Shown piece by piece: positions 36,168-45,587 of a DNA stretch of 64,000 nucleotides; within the stretch, counting starts at the first letter, position 1, and every line of letters begins with the position of its first letter. The stretch lies in the NCBI GenBank assembly GCA_035573855.1, contig DATLZU010000043.1, positions 52,141 through 116,140 of the forward strand, read 5' to 3'. Position numbers and translations under genes: made by a program. The notes beneath the pieces were generated by a model. The model saw only the letters and a list, made by a program, of their open reading frames with translations, made no database searches and was not told the origin of the DNA. The stretch comes from DATLZU01 sp035573855 (lineage in GTDB: Bacteria; Nitrospirota; Nitrospiria; Nitrospirales; Nitrospiraceae).

Positions 36168-38471
36168 ATGACGAACTATACTCCGCATGACTATCTTCGC
36201 ATTTTCAGCCGGCGCAAGTGGCTGATCGTGTCCGTCTTGCTCACTTGCGTAGCGAGTGCATGGGCCCTCGCCGAGTTTCTTCCTAAACGATATAAGTCGT
36301 CCACATTGATTGTCGTGGAAAGCCAAAAGGTGCCGGAAAGTTATGTGAAGGGGGTCGTCACCGGCTCCGTGCAGGAGCGGCTTGGAACGATCAGACAACT
36401 GGTACTCAGCAGAAAAATATTGACCCAAGTTATCGAGGAGGTTGGACTGGCTTCGGAAAGACAAAAGGAAGACTCGATCGACGACATCCTGGAAAGCCTG
36501 CGAAAGAACATCGAGATTACCACATCCCGAGACGAAGCCTTCTCCATCTCCTATCGGAACGAGAGCCCTGTTACCGCCATGAAGGTGACGGCGAAATTGG
36601 CCGAACTCTTCATCCAAGAAAATCTACGAAATCGCGAGCAACTGGTTGAACGTGCAACGGAATTCCTTCTTGGGGAACTGAATATGGCCAAGGAAGAGTT
36701 GGAGGCCAAGGAGAAAGCCATTTCCGAATTTAAACTTCGGTACATGGGCGAGTTGCCAGGTCAGATCGAGGCTAACCTACGAGCGTTGGACAGACTGCAG
36801 ACGGAAGTCGCGACACGGTCGGAGACGCTGCACAAGCTGAACGACCGCCTGGATTCCATAGAGAAAGCCATCAAAGAGTATCAGACCACCGGCTCAGCCT
36901 CCATTCCCTTACCTCTACGCCCAACCACTCGTTCCGCCAGACTTAAAGAGATGGAAAGCCGGCTGGCGACGTTGTCGGCGACGTATAAAGATACGTACCC
37001 GGACATCATCTTGCTAAAACAAGAGATTGCGAGGCTCAAGTCGCTCCCTCCTGAATCGGACGCATCGGAGGAATCTCTCACCGCGGCATCCGGGACGGAA
37101 CAGAAAGCCTCGAACAATCCAGTCCTGCGCGAACTGCTGAGGCAACAACGAGAAGTCAAAAGCGAGATTGAGACGACAAAGGACGCCCTCAATCGGTTAA
37201 ACGCGCAGATCAAAATTTATGAGACCCGGGTCGAAAATACGCCGGTGCGCGAACAGCAATTGGCCACCTTGATGCGCGACTATGAAAATCTCCAACGCAA
37301 TTACCAGGCATTGTTGGACAAACGACTGAACGCCCGTATCGCCGAGAACCTGGAACGCAAGCAACAGGGCGAACAGTTTAGAGTCATCGATCGCGCGAAT
37401 CTTCCGGACACGCCGGAATGGCCGGACAAATTCCGTTTCCTCATGGCCGGTCTGGCCGTCGGATGCGGGTTGGGATTCGGTTCCGCGATCTTTCTTGAGC
37501 AACTCCGGGTTGTGTTTCAGGACGCCGAAGAGGTCGAGCGCATTCTCGGCATATCAGTCGTGGGCACGGTTCCGGACTTCAGCCTGGCCTATGGCACTGT
37601 CTTCGGTAAGTTGCTCAAGTCGGAAGGGCATCTCCCTCTCCCGTCTCCGCAGAGCGAAGCGGTTGCGTCGGAACCACAGCATCCGACAACGTTGCAGGCG
37701 AGTTGGAAATCGCTGGCTGCTTGGGGAAACGAACGAACGCCCAGCGGCAAACGCGGAGGAACGAAAGAAGCGCATCCCCGGTACCATCATGAATTAAACT
37801 TCGTCACGAGGTGGAAACCGGCCTCAGTGGCAGCCGAACAGTATCGTGTCGCGGCTACTCGTCTGGTGCTGATGAGCGGGCACCGTAAATCCACCGTCGT
37901 ACTGGTGACCAGCACGTTGAAAGGGGAAGGCAAGACATCGAGTGCCCTGAATCTTGCCTATGTCCTCGCCCACGATTTGGGAAAATCGACGCTCGCTATC
38001 GACTGCGATCTGAAGCATCCGAAATTGGGCCGTTACGCGGGACTGCCGGAAGGGCCGGGGTTGGCCGAGGTGCTCCGCGACAATGTCCCTGCCAATTCCT
38101 GCATTCAATCGCTCAACGGCGCCCCATTGTCTCTCCTTACAGGGGGCTCCGCGAAGTATCCCGTCCAGTTGCATCAGATCGAAAAGCTTCAATCTCTGCT
38201 CGAAACGTTTCGCGATCACCACGATTTCATCGTGCTCGATACGCCGCCGGTCTATCCGGTGGCCGACGTCAACATGCTTGTCAATATGGCCGATGTCCTC
38301 GTGCTCGTTATTCGGGCCGGCAATACGCCTAGAGATCTCGCCAAGCGAGCCTTGTCGGCCCTGAAAAGCAAACAAGAAAAAACGGCCTTGCTGACAGGAG
38401 TTCGTTCTCAAGACGCCCCGCACTATTTGCAGGAGGGGTATTACGTTCAACCCAGGGCGAAGAGCCTTTGA
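36168..38471 (+). CDS. Wzc-like chain-length regulator with BY-kinase domain
   Basis: A 767-residue inner-membrane protein. Residues 1-40 carry the first transmembrane helix, the Wzz domain follows (YKSSTLIVVESQKVP), a long coiled coil spans about 160-400, and the proline-rich motif with the second helix reads PEWPDKFRFLMAGLAVG. The cytoplasmic kinase has Walker A STLKGEGKTSSALN, Walker A' LAIDCDLKHPKL and Walker B FIVLDTPPV. The tail has only three Tyr (HYLQEGYYVQ), fewer than the cluster in E. coli Wzc. It sets chain length together with Wza. Confidence 0.93.
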   Translation: MTNYTPHDYLRIFSRRKWLIVSVLLTCVASAWALAEFLPKRYKSSTLIVVESQKVPESYVKGVVTGSVQERLGTIRQLVLSRKILTQVIEEVGLASERQKEDSIDDILESLRKNIEITTSRDEAFSISYRNESPVTAMKVTAKLAELFIQENLRNREQLVERATEFLLGELNMAKEELEAKEKAISEFKLRYMGELPGQIEANLRALDRLQTEVATRSETLHKLNDRLDSIEKAIKEYQTTGSASIPLPLRPTTRSARLKEMESRLATLSATYKDTYPDIILLKQEIARLKSLPPESDASEESLTAASGTEQKASNNPVLRELLRQQREVKSEIETTKDALNRLNAQIKIYETRVENTPVREQQLATLMRDYENLQRNYQALLDKRLNARIAENLERKQQGEQFRVIDRANLPDTPEWPDKFRFLMAGLAVGCGLGFGSAIFLEQLRVVFQDAEEVERILGISVVGTVPDFSLAYGTVFGKLLKSEGHLPLPSPQSEAVASEPQHPTTLQASWKSLAAWGNERTPSGKRGGTKEAHPRYHHELNFVTRWKPASVAAEQYRVAATRLVLMSGHRKSTVVLVTSTLKGEGKTSSALNLAYVLAHDLGKSTLAIDCDLKHPKLGRYAGLPEGPGLAEVLRDNVPANSCIQSLNGAPLSLLTGGSAKYPVQLHQIEKLQSLLETFRDHHDFIVLDTPPVYPVADVNMLVNMADVLVLVIRAGNTPRDLAKRALSALKSKQEKTALLTGVRSQDAPHYLQEGYYVQPRAKSL

Positions 38472-38490
38472 AGAGGACGGTCACGAACGC

Positions 38491-39528
38491 ATGGCTGTAA
38501 TAACAGCGACAACTGCCCAAACCGCCTCTCGGCCGTTGCTCACATTGCCGGGATGGAAACGTCGGGTGCTTATCCTGGGAAGTGGAAAACTCGCCGTCGA
38601 TCTTTGCCAGATTTTACTCGACCGGCAGAGGTGGACCACGGAGATCGTCGGGTTCCTGGATAGGGACCCAGGAAGAATCGGACAACGCCTGGGGCGACAT
38701 GCGATCATTGGTACGTACGAACGGCTATTCGAAATCGCCGAGAGCCACAACGTCCACACCATCGTGGTCTGTTTGGAGGACCAGCGCACCGTGCTGCCTG
38801 TACAGACATTGCTCGACTTTAAAGCGATGGGCATTGAAGTTATCGACGGGCACATGCTGTACGAAGAAGAAGCCGGACGCCTTTTCATCGACGTGCTGAG
38901 ACCGAGCGTGTTGATTTTTTCGACCGGTTTCCGCCGCCGTTGGATCACGATGGCGCTGAAACGACTCATCGACGTCGTTGTTTCTATAACGGGTCTTTTG
39001 GCACTGGCGCCGTTCATGGTCGCGGTCGCGCTGCTGATCAAGCTGGACTCTCCGGGCCCGGTCTTTTATCGCCAAATGCGCGTCGGTTTGCGGGGACATC
39101 CCTATATGATGTGGAAGTTCCGTTCGATGTGGCAGGACGCTGAGAAACACGGACCCCGCTGGGCCGACACGAACGATCCCCGCATTTCTCGAGTCGGACG
39201 GTGGCTGCGAAAACTTCGAATCGACGAGTTGCCGCAATTGATCAACGTGCTGAAGGGAGAAATGAGCCTGGTTGGTCCGAGGCCCGAACGACCGGTTTTT
39301 GTCCAGGAATTGCGATCCTTCATTCCGTACTACGATCTGAGACATACGGTCAGGCCAGGCATTACGGGATGGGCGCAGACGAAATTTCGTTACGGAGCAT
39401 CAGCCGAAGATGCTCACATAAAACTGCAATATGACCTGTACTACGTAAAAAACTTGTCGCTTTGGCTGGATGCGTTGGTGCTCGTGCAAACACTTCGGGT
39501 GATGCTGCGCGGCGAGGGGGCGCGGTGA
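38491..39528 (+). CDS. Undecaprenyl-phosphate sugar transferase, short form
   Basis: A 345-residue initiating transferase that attaches the first sugar-phosphate to the lipid carrier. It has the Rossmann-like piece RRVLILGSGKLAVDLCQIL, one membrane helix (RLIDVVVSITGLLALAPFMVA), and the catalytic end: LIKLDSPGPVFYRQMRVGLRG, MMWKFRSMWQDAE, RIDELPQLINVLKGEMSLVGPRPERP, VRPGITGWAQ. The four N-terminal transmembrane helices of WbaP-like relatives are absent; it begins directly with the Rossmann part. Its C-terminal end overlaps the deacetylase gene by GTGA. Confidence 0.9.
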   Translation: MAVITATTAQTASRPLLTLPGWKRRVLILGSGKLAVDLCQILLDRQRWTTEIVGFLDRDPGRIGQRLGRHAIIGTYERLFEIAESHNVHTIVVCLEDQRTVLPVQTLLDFKAMGIEVIDGHMLYEEEAGRLFIDVLRPSVLIFSTGFRRRWITMALKRLIDVVVSITGLLALAPFMVAVALLIKLDSPGPVFYRQMRVGLRGHPYMMWKFRSMWQDAEKHGPRWADTNDPRISRVGRWLRKLRIDELPQLINVLKGEMSLVGPRPERPVFVQELRSFIPYYDLRHTVRPGITGWAQTKFRYGASAEDAHIKLQYDLYYVKNLSLWLDALVLVQTLRVMLRGEGAR

Positions 39529-40460
39529 AAAGTCTCGTTTCACCAGAGACAGTGAAGCATTATCTGTCTTTTGACGTGGAAGAACATTTTCACGTGTCGG
39601 CATTCGCCTCTCCCATGCGGCGTAGACACTGGGATTGCTTCGAAAGCCGGGTGGAACGAAACGTCCAGAAGATCCTGGCGTTGCTTGAGGATCACAAGAT
39701 AAGAGCGACGTTCTTTGTTTTGGGCTGGGTTGCCGAGCGTCATCCCCGCATGATTCGGGACTTGGTCAAGCAAGGGCACGAAGTCGCTTCTCACGGCTAT
39801 GCGCACGAATTGATCACCGCACAGACTCCGGCCCTCTTTCGCGAAGACGTGAGAAAAACCAAAAGAATTCTGGAAGACGTGACTGGGACGAGCGTCTTGG
39901 GCTACAGGGCGCCGAGCTTCACAATCACAACCGAGACGCAGTGGGCCCTTCCCATTCTGGCGGAAGAAGGGTATGCGTACGATTCGAGCATTTTTCCGGT
40001 ATTTCATGACCGGTATGGCGTGCCCGGGGCGACACCGTGGTGTCATGAGATATCAACGACCTCGGGCCCGTTATGGGAGGTTCCCCCGTCATCCTTCGGC
40101 GTATTCGGTTTGCGAATTCCTGTTGCAGGTGGTGGCTATTTCCGTCTGTTTCCGTATCCCGTGCTGCGCACCATGCTTAAACGACTGGAGAAGAATGGCC
40201 ATCCGCTCGTGATGTATCTTCATCCGTGGGAACTGGATCCTGCGCAGCCAAGGATGCGGGGCACCCTGACATCGCGGATACGGCATTACCTTAATCTCGA
40301 GAAAACCGAATTGCGACTGAAATGCCTCTTGCAGGACTTCGCATTTTGTCCGCTTCGAGAGGCCGTGCCGACCTTGTTCGCCGTCGCGAACAATTCCGTC
40401 GCGGCGAACGGCGTCGCGCCTCTATCGCGCGCCCAGGAGAACATTTATGGAATGGCGTAA
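39525..40460 (+). CDS. Polysaccharide deacetylase of XrtA-type loci
   Basis: A 311-residue NodB-type deacetylase. YLSFDVEEHFHV has the catalytic and metal Asp; ATFFVLGWVAERHPRMIRDLVKQGHEVASHGYAHELI has the metal His pair. YRAPSFTIT and LHPWELDP follow the family pattern, and the DVEEHF form is typical of the deacetylase of exosortase-linked EPS loci (TIGR03006-like). No signal peptide is seen. GTG at 39525 follows GAGGGGG and overlaps the stop of the sugar transferase, so coupling is likely. Confidence 0.9.
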   Translation: MKSLVSPETVKHYLSFDVEEHFHVSAFASPMRRRHWDCFESRVERNVQKILALLEDHKIRATFFVLGWVAERHPRMIRDLVKQGHEVASHGYAHELITAQTPALFREDVRKTKRILEDVTGTSVLGYRAPSFTITTETQWALPILAEEGYAYDSSIFPVFHDRYGVPGATPWCHEISTTSGPLWEVPPSSFGVFGLRIPVAGGGYFRLFPYPVLRTMLKRLEKNGHPLVMYLHPWELDPAQPRMRGTLTSRIRHYLNLEKTELRLKCLLQDFAFCPLREAVPTLFAVANNSVAANGVAPLSRAQENIYGMA

Positions 40461-41082
40461 TGCCTCTGCGAGATTGTTTTGGCGCAACGCGAACATGACG
40501 GCGCCAACGGTGGCTTCACCGCCCACGGGATCGGTTGCCGAAAGCTTAGTGCGAGAGACGAACGACCAGCCGATGGTGTCTCCCGCAACGCGCTGTTGGT
40601 TCGCGATTTCGACCAAGCCGCATCAAGAACGCATCGCAGAAGGAACGCTTCAGCGTTTAGGCATCGAAACGTTCTGTCCGCTACTGCGGGAACGCAAATG
40701 GATTCGACGACGACAGGAGACGAAGGTCAGTCCCCTGTTCCCAGGGTATCTGTTCGCGCGATTCAGCATGAAGGAGTCGTATCGCGCCGTGCTCTATGCA
40801 CGAGGCGTCAAAAGCATCGTTCGCTTCGGACACGATCCGGCCGTGGTCGACGATTCTTTGATTGAAGGCTTGAAAGCCCGTCTTGATGAGGGATGCTTAA
40901 GCGTTCCGACCAGACCGTTCCGTCCCGGTCAAATCGTCCGGATTGCGAACGGAACCCTGAACGGCCTCGAGGCGATTTTTGAACGGGAGTTGACAGGGTC
41001 TCAGCGAGCGATCCTGTTGTTGAAGGCCTTGGCTTTCAACGCCAGAGTCGTCGTTGCGTTGGAACAGATTGCCAATCTTTAG
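40447..41082 (+). CDS. NusG/RfaH-like antitermination protein
   Basis: A 211-residue NusG paralog. The NGN domain starts at about residue 50 (CWFAISTKPHQERIAEGTLQRLGIETFCPLL) and contains PLFPGYLFARF; a KOW-like end reads FRPGQIVRIANGTLNGLEAIFE. Such UpxY/RfaH-type proteins let RNA polymerase transcribe long polysaccharide operons. The ATG follows AGGAG by 7 bases and overlaps the deacetylase gene. It stands directly upstream of the exporter and sugar genes. The first 45 residues are not conserved NGN sequence. Confidence 0.88.
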   Translation: MEWRNASARLFWRNANMTAPTVASPPTGSVAESLVRETNDQPMVSPATRCWFAISTKPHQERIAEGTLQRLGIETFCPLLRERKWIRRRQETKVSPLFPGYLFARFSMKESYRAVLYARGVKSIVRFGHDPAVVDDSLIEGLKARLDEGCLSVPTRPFRPGQIVRIANGTLNGLEAIFERELTGSQRAILLLKALAFNARVVVALEQIANL

Positions 41083-41108
41083 GCAGTCTGGAGCATAGGG
41101 TGAGAACT

Positions 41109-41132
41109 GGCGGACTGCCGCACGGGTCCGCC
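41109..41132 (+). terminator. Hairpin after the NusG-like gene
   Basis: GGCGGAC and GTCCGCC (7 bp) with a 10-base loop lie 26 bases after the stop at 41082. No T-run follows. It could be a pause or a factor-dependent stop that the NusG-like protein overrides. Confidence 0.35.
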
Positions 41133-41258
41133 GGGTGTGTCATAAGTCCGGTAACCTCGTCTCGGCGACCTGAAAGCATTTGCTAGATTTGTCGCCGCGG
41201 AGCTCATTACTGCAAGGTGCCGGAAGACAACGGAAGTTGAACCGGTATTCACCGGATC

Positions 41259-41272
41259 GACGGTAGTCCATC
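41259..41272 (+). promoter_or_regulatory. Candidate ops-like element
   Basis: GACGGTAGTCCATC differs at one position from the GGCGGTAG core of the E. coli RfaH ops element. It lies about 28 bases before the ABC permease start and directly follows a small hairpin (CCGGT/ACCGG at 41242-41255). Position downstream of an RfaH-like gene is suggestive only. Confidence 0.3.
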
Positions 41273-41299
41273 CTCTCCGTCTCCGAAACTCAAACTTCA

Positions 41300-42220
41300 A
41301 TGTTTGTTTCACAAGCATTCAACAGAACGACGGCGGTGAAGCCCGATGGTGATACGGCGATGATACACGCCCAAGCTTCGATGGCCCCTGCGAACGCTGT
41401 ACTCTCTCCGACTGTGATCGAGTCGAGGCGCAACTCGTTTTATCTGAATGTTCAGGAACTCTGGGACTTCAGAGAGTTGCTGTACTTCTTGGCCTGGCGG
41501 GACATGAAAGCACGCTATGCCCAGACCGTCTTGGGTGTCGCATGGGCGATCATTCAGCCCTTGGCCGCACTGGTGATCTTTACAATCGTGTTCAGCCTGT
41601 GGGCCAAGCTGCCGTCGGATGGATTGCCGTACCCGTTGTTCGCCTACGCGGCTCTTCTTCCCTGGACTCTGTTGGCGAGAAGCCTCGAGCGGAGCGGTCA
41701 GAGCGTGGTCGCGGAATCCAACTTGGTGAAAAAAGTCTATTTCCCGAGGGTGATCCTGCCGATCGCTTCCACGCTCGCCGGCGTTATCGACTTCGTCATT
41801 GCGTTTGCTCTGTTCCTTCTGTTGATGGCTTGGTATGGAATCGCGCCGACGTGGAAAGTCATCGCAATTCCCATGCTTGTGCTGTTTACTCTCGGGACAT
41901 CCTTGGCGGTCAGTCTGTGGCTTTCCGCATTGAACGTCCACTATCGCGACGTCGCCGGAGCCATCCCGTTGCTGACACAACTTTGGATGTACGCGTCGCC
42001 GGTCGTGTATCCCTTGGCTCTCGTACCAGAGCAATGGCGCACTGTCTATAGCTTGAATCCGATGGCTGGCATCATTGAAGGGTTCCGCTGGGCGCTCCTT
42101 GGAGGGGCTGCGCCCGACACGAGGACAGCGATGTTAAGCGCATCGGCGACCGGCATTCTGCTCATTTTCGGTCTCATTTTTTTCAATCGAATGTCACGAA
42201 CCTTTAGCGACGTAGTCTAG
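41300..42220 (+). CDS. wzm: ABC-2 polysaccharide exporter permease
   Basis: A 306-residue Wzm/TagG-type membrane subunit with about six transmembrane helices. LLYFLAWRDMKARYAQTVLGVAWAIIQPL is the family entry segment; LNVHYRDVAGAIPLLTQLWMYASPVVYPL is the conserved late part. With the next gene it exports lipid-linked polysaccharide across the inner membrane. The start is uncertain: ATG 41300 or 41360, neither with a good ribosome-binding site. Confidence 0.92.
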   Translation: MFVSQAFNRTTAVKPDGDTAMIHAQASMAPANAVLSPTVIESRRNSFYLNVQELWDFRELLYFLAWRDMKARYAQTVLGVAWAIIQPLAALVIFTIVFSLWAKLPSDGLPYPLFAYAALLPWTLLARSLERSGQSVVAESNLVKKVYFPRVILPIASTLAGVIDFVIAFALFLLLMAWYGIAPTWKVIAIPMLVLFTLGTSLAVSLWLSALNVHYRDVAGAIPLLTQLWMYASPVVYPLALVPEQWRTVYSLNPMAGIIEGFRWALLGGAAPDTRTAMLSASATGILLIFGLIFFNRMSRTFSDVV

Positions 42221-42262
42221 CGCTGACTTTTTCATCTTCATCCCGGCCTATTGAAACATCCT

Positions 42263-43579
42263 ATGACAGACATTTCCGTCAAAGTTGAGCACCTCAGCAA
42301 GCAGTACCTGATCGGGGTGCGGCAGCCATCCTATCACACCCTAAGTGATGCGCTGGTAGAAAGACTTCGCCGGCTTGTCTCAATGCGTGGGTTCTTTTCA
42401 CACTCTCAGGAGACGTTCTGGGCGCTCAAAGATGTGTCCTTCGAGATCAAGCCCGGTGAGGTGGTCGGTATTATCGGACGTAACGGAGCGGGGAAAAGCA
42501 CCTTGTTGAAAATCTTGTCGCGCATTACAGAGCCGACAGAGGGGCGGGCGTTACTACACGGCCGGGTCAGCAGTCTGCTCGAAGTCGGGACGGGGTTTCA
42601 CCCGGAACTCACCGGGAGAGACAACGTGTACCTGAGCGGATCGTTACTCGGAATGAAAAAAGCCGAGATCGACGCCAAATTCGACGAGATCGTCGCATTC
42701 GCCGAGATCGAAAAGTTCATCGACACACCTGTCAAACGATATTCGAATGGCATGTTCGTGCGACTTGCCTTCGCCGTCGCCGCGCATCTGGAACCTGAAA
42801 TTTTGATTCTTGACGAAGTGCTCGCGGTCGGGGACAGCCGCTTCCAAAAGAAATGCCTCAACAAGATGGAAGACGTTGGCAAACACGGCCGCACGATCCT
42901 GTTCGTGTCGCACAGCATGCCGGCCGTCGCGCGCATTTGCAAACGCGTGATCCTGCTTGAAGACGGAGTCGTGCGCATGGACGGCCCTGCCCATCAGGTC
43001 ATCGCGACGTATATGGGGTCAGATGTCGGATCCTCAGCCGTGCGGGAGTGGTCGGACCCGACCACGGCGCCCCAGGGCGAAATCGTTCGCTTACGGGCGG
43101 TGCGGGTGAGAACGGAAGAAGGCAGAGTCACCGATGCCATCGACATCCGACAACCGTTCGGAATCGATATGGAATACGAAGTCAAGGAAGGGGGGCATGT
43201 GTTGCAGCCGTTTTTTCGATTCACCAACGAAGAAAACGTGTGTCTCTTCTGTCCACCCGACCTTGATCCCTCATGGCGCGGGCGGCCACGGCCGGCCGGC
43301 CGGTATATAACGACCGTTTGGCTTCCGGGCAATCTGTTCGCCGAGGGTCGCATTTTCGTTGACGTGGCGTTGTGCGTTTTGCATGGAGTGATCGTCCAAT
43401 TCCATGAAAGGAACGTCGTGTCGTTTCAGGTGCTCGACACCCTTGACGGGGATTCCGCTCGCGGTGATTGGGCAGGGGAGATGGAAGGCGTGTTGCGCCC
43501 TCTCTTGAAGTGGACGACGACGTTTACCCAAGCCGGGGAACATCCGACATTGGTTGTCACAAAGGGGAGTAACGTATGA
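42263..43579 (+). CDS. wzt: ABC exporter ATPase with substrate-binding C-terminal domain
   Basis: A 438-residue Wzt-type ATPase. Walker A is GRNGAGKST, the signature region YSNGMFVRLAFAVAAHLEPEILILDEVLAVGD includes Walker B. After about residue 270 it continues into a beta-rich Wzt_C-like domain (HVLQPFFRFTNEENVC) that, in known Wzt proteins, recognises the capped end of the polysaccharide. The ATG at 42263 is used; a TTG at 42251 is in frame. It overlaps rfbF by 4 bases. Confidence 0.92.
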   Translation: MTDISVKVEHLSKQYLIGVRQPSYHTLSDALVERLRRLVSMRGFFSHSQETFWALKDVSFEIKPGEVVGIIGRNGAGKSTLLKILSRITEPTEGRALLHGRVSSLLEVGTGFHPELTGRDNVYLSGSLLGMKKAEIDAKFDEIVAFAEIEKFIDTPVKRYSNGMFVRLAFAVAAHLEPEILILDEVLAVGDSRFQKKCLNKMEDVGKHGRTILFVSHSMPAVARICKRVILLEDGVVRMDGPAHQVIATYMGSDVGSSAVREWSDPTTAPQGEIVRLRAVRVRTEEGRVTDAIDIRQPFGIDMEYEVKEGGHVLQPFFRFTNEENVCLFCPPDLDPSWRGRPRPAGRYITTVWLPGNLFAEGRIFVDVALCVLHGVIVQFHERNVVSFQVLDTLDGDSARGDWAGEMEGVLRPLLKWTTTFTQAGEHPTLVVTKGSNV

Positions 43580-44358
43580 AAGCGGTCATCCTCGCCGGAG
43601 GATTCGGCACCCGCCTCTCCGAAGAAACCATCCTCAAACCGAAGCCGATGGTCGAAGTCGGCGGGAAACCAATTCTCTGGCACATCATGAAGATTTACGC
43701 CGCCTACGGGATTAAGGAATTCATCATTACGCTGGGCTACAAAGGCGAAATGATCAAGGACTACTTCCTCAATTTCTACGCCTTCAACAACGACATTTCG
43801 GTCGATCTGGCAACGGGCACGACGACGATTCACAACGGCGGCGACACGAAGGTCCAAACCGACTGGCAAGTTCATCTTGTCGAAACCGGCCTCCATACCC
43901 AAACCGGCGGAAGATTGAAGCGGGTCAAGACCTGGCTGGGAGACGACGACACATTTCTCTTTACGTACGGAGACGGCGTGGCGGATATCGATATCGAATC
44001 GCTGATCAAATTTCACAAATCCCATGGAAAGCTGGCGACTGTTACCGCCGTCAGAACACCGGCCCGTTTTGGACGGATGGCGTTTGAAGGAGACCATGTC
44101 AGAGACTTTTACGAAAAACCGCAATCCGGCGAAGGGTGGATCAACGGCGGTTTTTTCGTGTTACACCGTCGGGTCATCGACTATATCGACGGAGATGACA
44201 CGCCATGGGAGCGAACTCCCTCCGAGCGACTCGCGCGCGAGGGCCAAATGGTCGGGTACCGGCATTACGGCTTTTGGTCTTGCATGGACACATTACGAGA
44301 AAAGAACTATCTGGAAGACCTCTGGAATTCGGGAAAAGCTCCCTGGAAGATTTGGTAA
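43576..44358 (+). CDS. rfbF: Glucose-1-phosphate cytidylyltransferase
   Basis: A 260-residue enzyme that makes CDP-glucose from glucose-1-phosphate and CTP. The signature MKAVILAGGFGTRLSEET, with KPKPMVEVGGKPILWHIMK, and YGDGVADIDIESL are diagnostic of RfbF rather than of the dTTP enzyme RmlA. Normal length. It is the entry point of the CDP-sugar cassette that follows. Start ATGA overlaps the Wzt stop. Confidence 0.95.
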   Translation: MKAVILAGGFGTRLSEETILKPKPMVEVGGKPILWHIMKIYAAYGIKEFIITLGYKGEMIKDYFLNFYAFNNDISVDLATGTTTIHNGGDTKVQTDWQVHLVETGLHTQTGGRLKRVKTWLGDDDTFLFTYGDGVADIDIESLIKFHKSHGKLATVTAVRTPARFGRMAFEGDHVRDFYEKPQSGEGWINGGFFVLHRRVIDYIDGDDTPWERTPSERLAREGQMVGYRHYGFWSCMDTLREKNYLEDLWNSGKAPWKIW

Positions 44359-44445
44359 CTCCGCACAGTTTCTCCGCGTCCGGCTGTTTCTATGTGGAAA
44401 TTGTGCTCCAAATGATGACCTCACAGACGAGATGAAAGGAACAGC

Positions 44446-45564
44446 ATGAAAATTATTATCACCGGCAACATGGGTTACGTCGGTCCTCATGTCGTGCGCC
44501 GCATGCGTGCCGTTTTTCCCGATGCTGAGCTGATCGGATTTGACATGGGCTACTTCGCCCAGTGTTTGACCGCGCCGGCAATTTTCCCCGAATGCTCGCT
44601 TACCGCCCAATATTTCGGCGACATGCGGCGCTTCCCGGAAGGGATCCTGCAAGGGACAGACGCCGTCATTCATCTGGCTGCGATTTCCAACGATCCGATG
44701 GGAGCTTTGTTCGAAGATCTGACGTTGGCCATCAATCACCGGTCCAGCATCGATCTGGCGCAAAAAGCAAAGCAGGCTGGCGTGAAATCCTTCGTTTTCG
44801 CATCGAGCTGCAGTGTATACGGCTTAGCCGAAGGGGGACCACGACAGGAAGAAGATTCGTTAAACCCTCTAACCGCCTATGCCCGTTCAAAGGTACAGAC
44901 CGAACAGGATCTTGCGAAGCTGGCAGGTTCGGGATTCACGGTCACCTGCCTTCGCTTTTCAACTGCTTGCGGCATGAGCGAGCGGCTTCGTCTTGACCTT
45001 GTGCTGAACGATTTTGTCGCCAGCGCTTTGACCGCCAGGAGAATCATTATTCTCAGCGACGGAACGCCATGGCGCCCGCTCATTCACGTCTCGGATATGG
45101 CCAGAGCGATCGAGTGGGCTGTTCGGAGAGATCATCGAGACGGCGGACAGTTTTTAACTGCCAATGTCGGATGCGATAGCTGGAATTATCAGGTGAAAGA
45201 ATTGGCGGAGGCGGTGGCACGGATGGTTTCGAATGTCGAGATTATCATCAACAAGAATGCGCAGCCAGACAGACGCTCCTACCGCGTCAGCTTCAATAAG
45301 TTCACGAAATTGGCACAAGGGTTTTTGCCCGAAATGGACTTGCAGGGAGCCATCGTCGATTTGAAAAACGGGCTCGAGGCTATGCAGTTTCGAGACGCGG
45401 AGTTCCGAAATTCTGAGTACATACGGTTGAACACTTTGAAACGACTACAGGCAGTGGGCGCCTTGACGGAAAACCTGGAATGGGCCTCTTGGGTCACTGC
45501 AGGAGAATACCGCACACGGAGTGTAGGGCGCTCGTCTCAGGCTGCAGGCGCCTTTCTGAGCTGA
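44446..45564 (+). CDS. SDR-family sugar-nucleotide epimerase/dehydratase
   Basis: A 372-residue extended SDR. The NAD site reads TGNMGYVGPHVV; the catalytic Tyr-Lys is in YARSK, with SSCSVYG supplying the Ser. It probably acts on the CDP-sugar made by RfbF as a 4,6-dehydratase or 4-reductase. It lacks the extra N-terminal pattern of CDP-glucose 4,6-dehydratase (RfbG), so the reaction is open. GAAAGGAACAGC precedes the ATG. Confidence 0.85.
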   Translation: MKIIITGNMGYVGPHVVRRMRAVFPDAELIGFDMGYFAQCLTAPAIFPECSLTAQYFGDMRRFPEGILQGTDAVIHLAAISNDPMGALFEDLTLAINHRSSIDLAQKAKQAGVKSFVFASSCSVYGLAEGGPRQEEDSLNPLTAYARSKVQTEQDLAKLAGSGFTVTCLRFSTACGMSERLRLDLVLNDFVASALTARRIIILSDGTPWRPLIHVSDMARAIEWAVRRDHRDGGQFLTANVGCDSWNYQVKELAEAVARMVSNVEIIINKNAQPDRRSYRVSFNKFTKLAQGFLPEMDLQGAIVDLKNGLEAMQFRDAEFRNSEYIRLNTLKRLQAVGALTENLEWASWVTAGEYRTRSVGRSSQAAGAFLS

Positions 45565-45587
45565 CTGGCCAGGGAAGGCAAAACACC

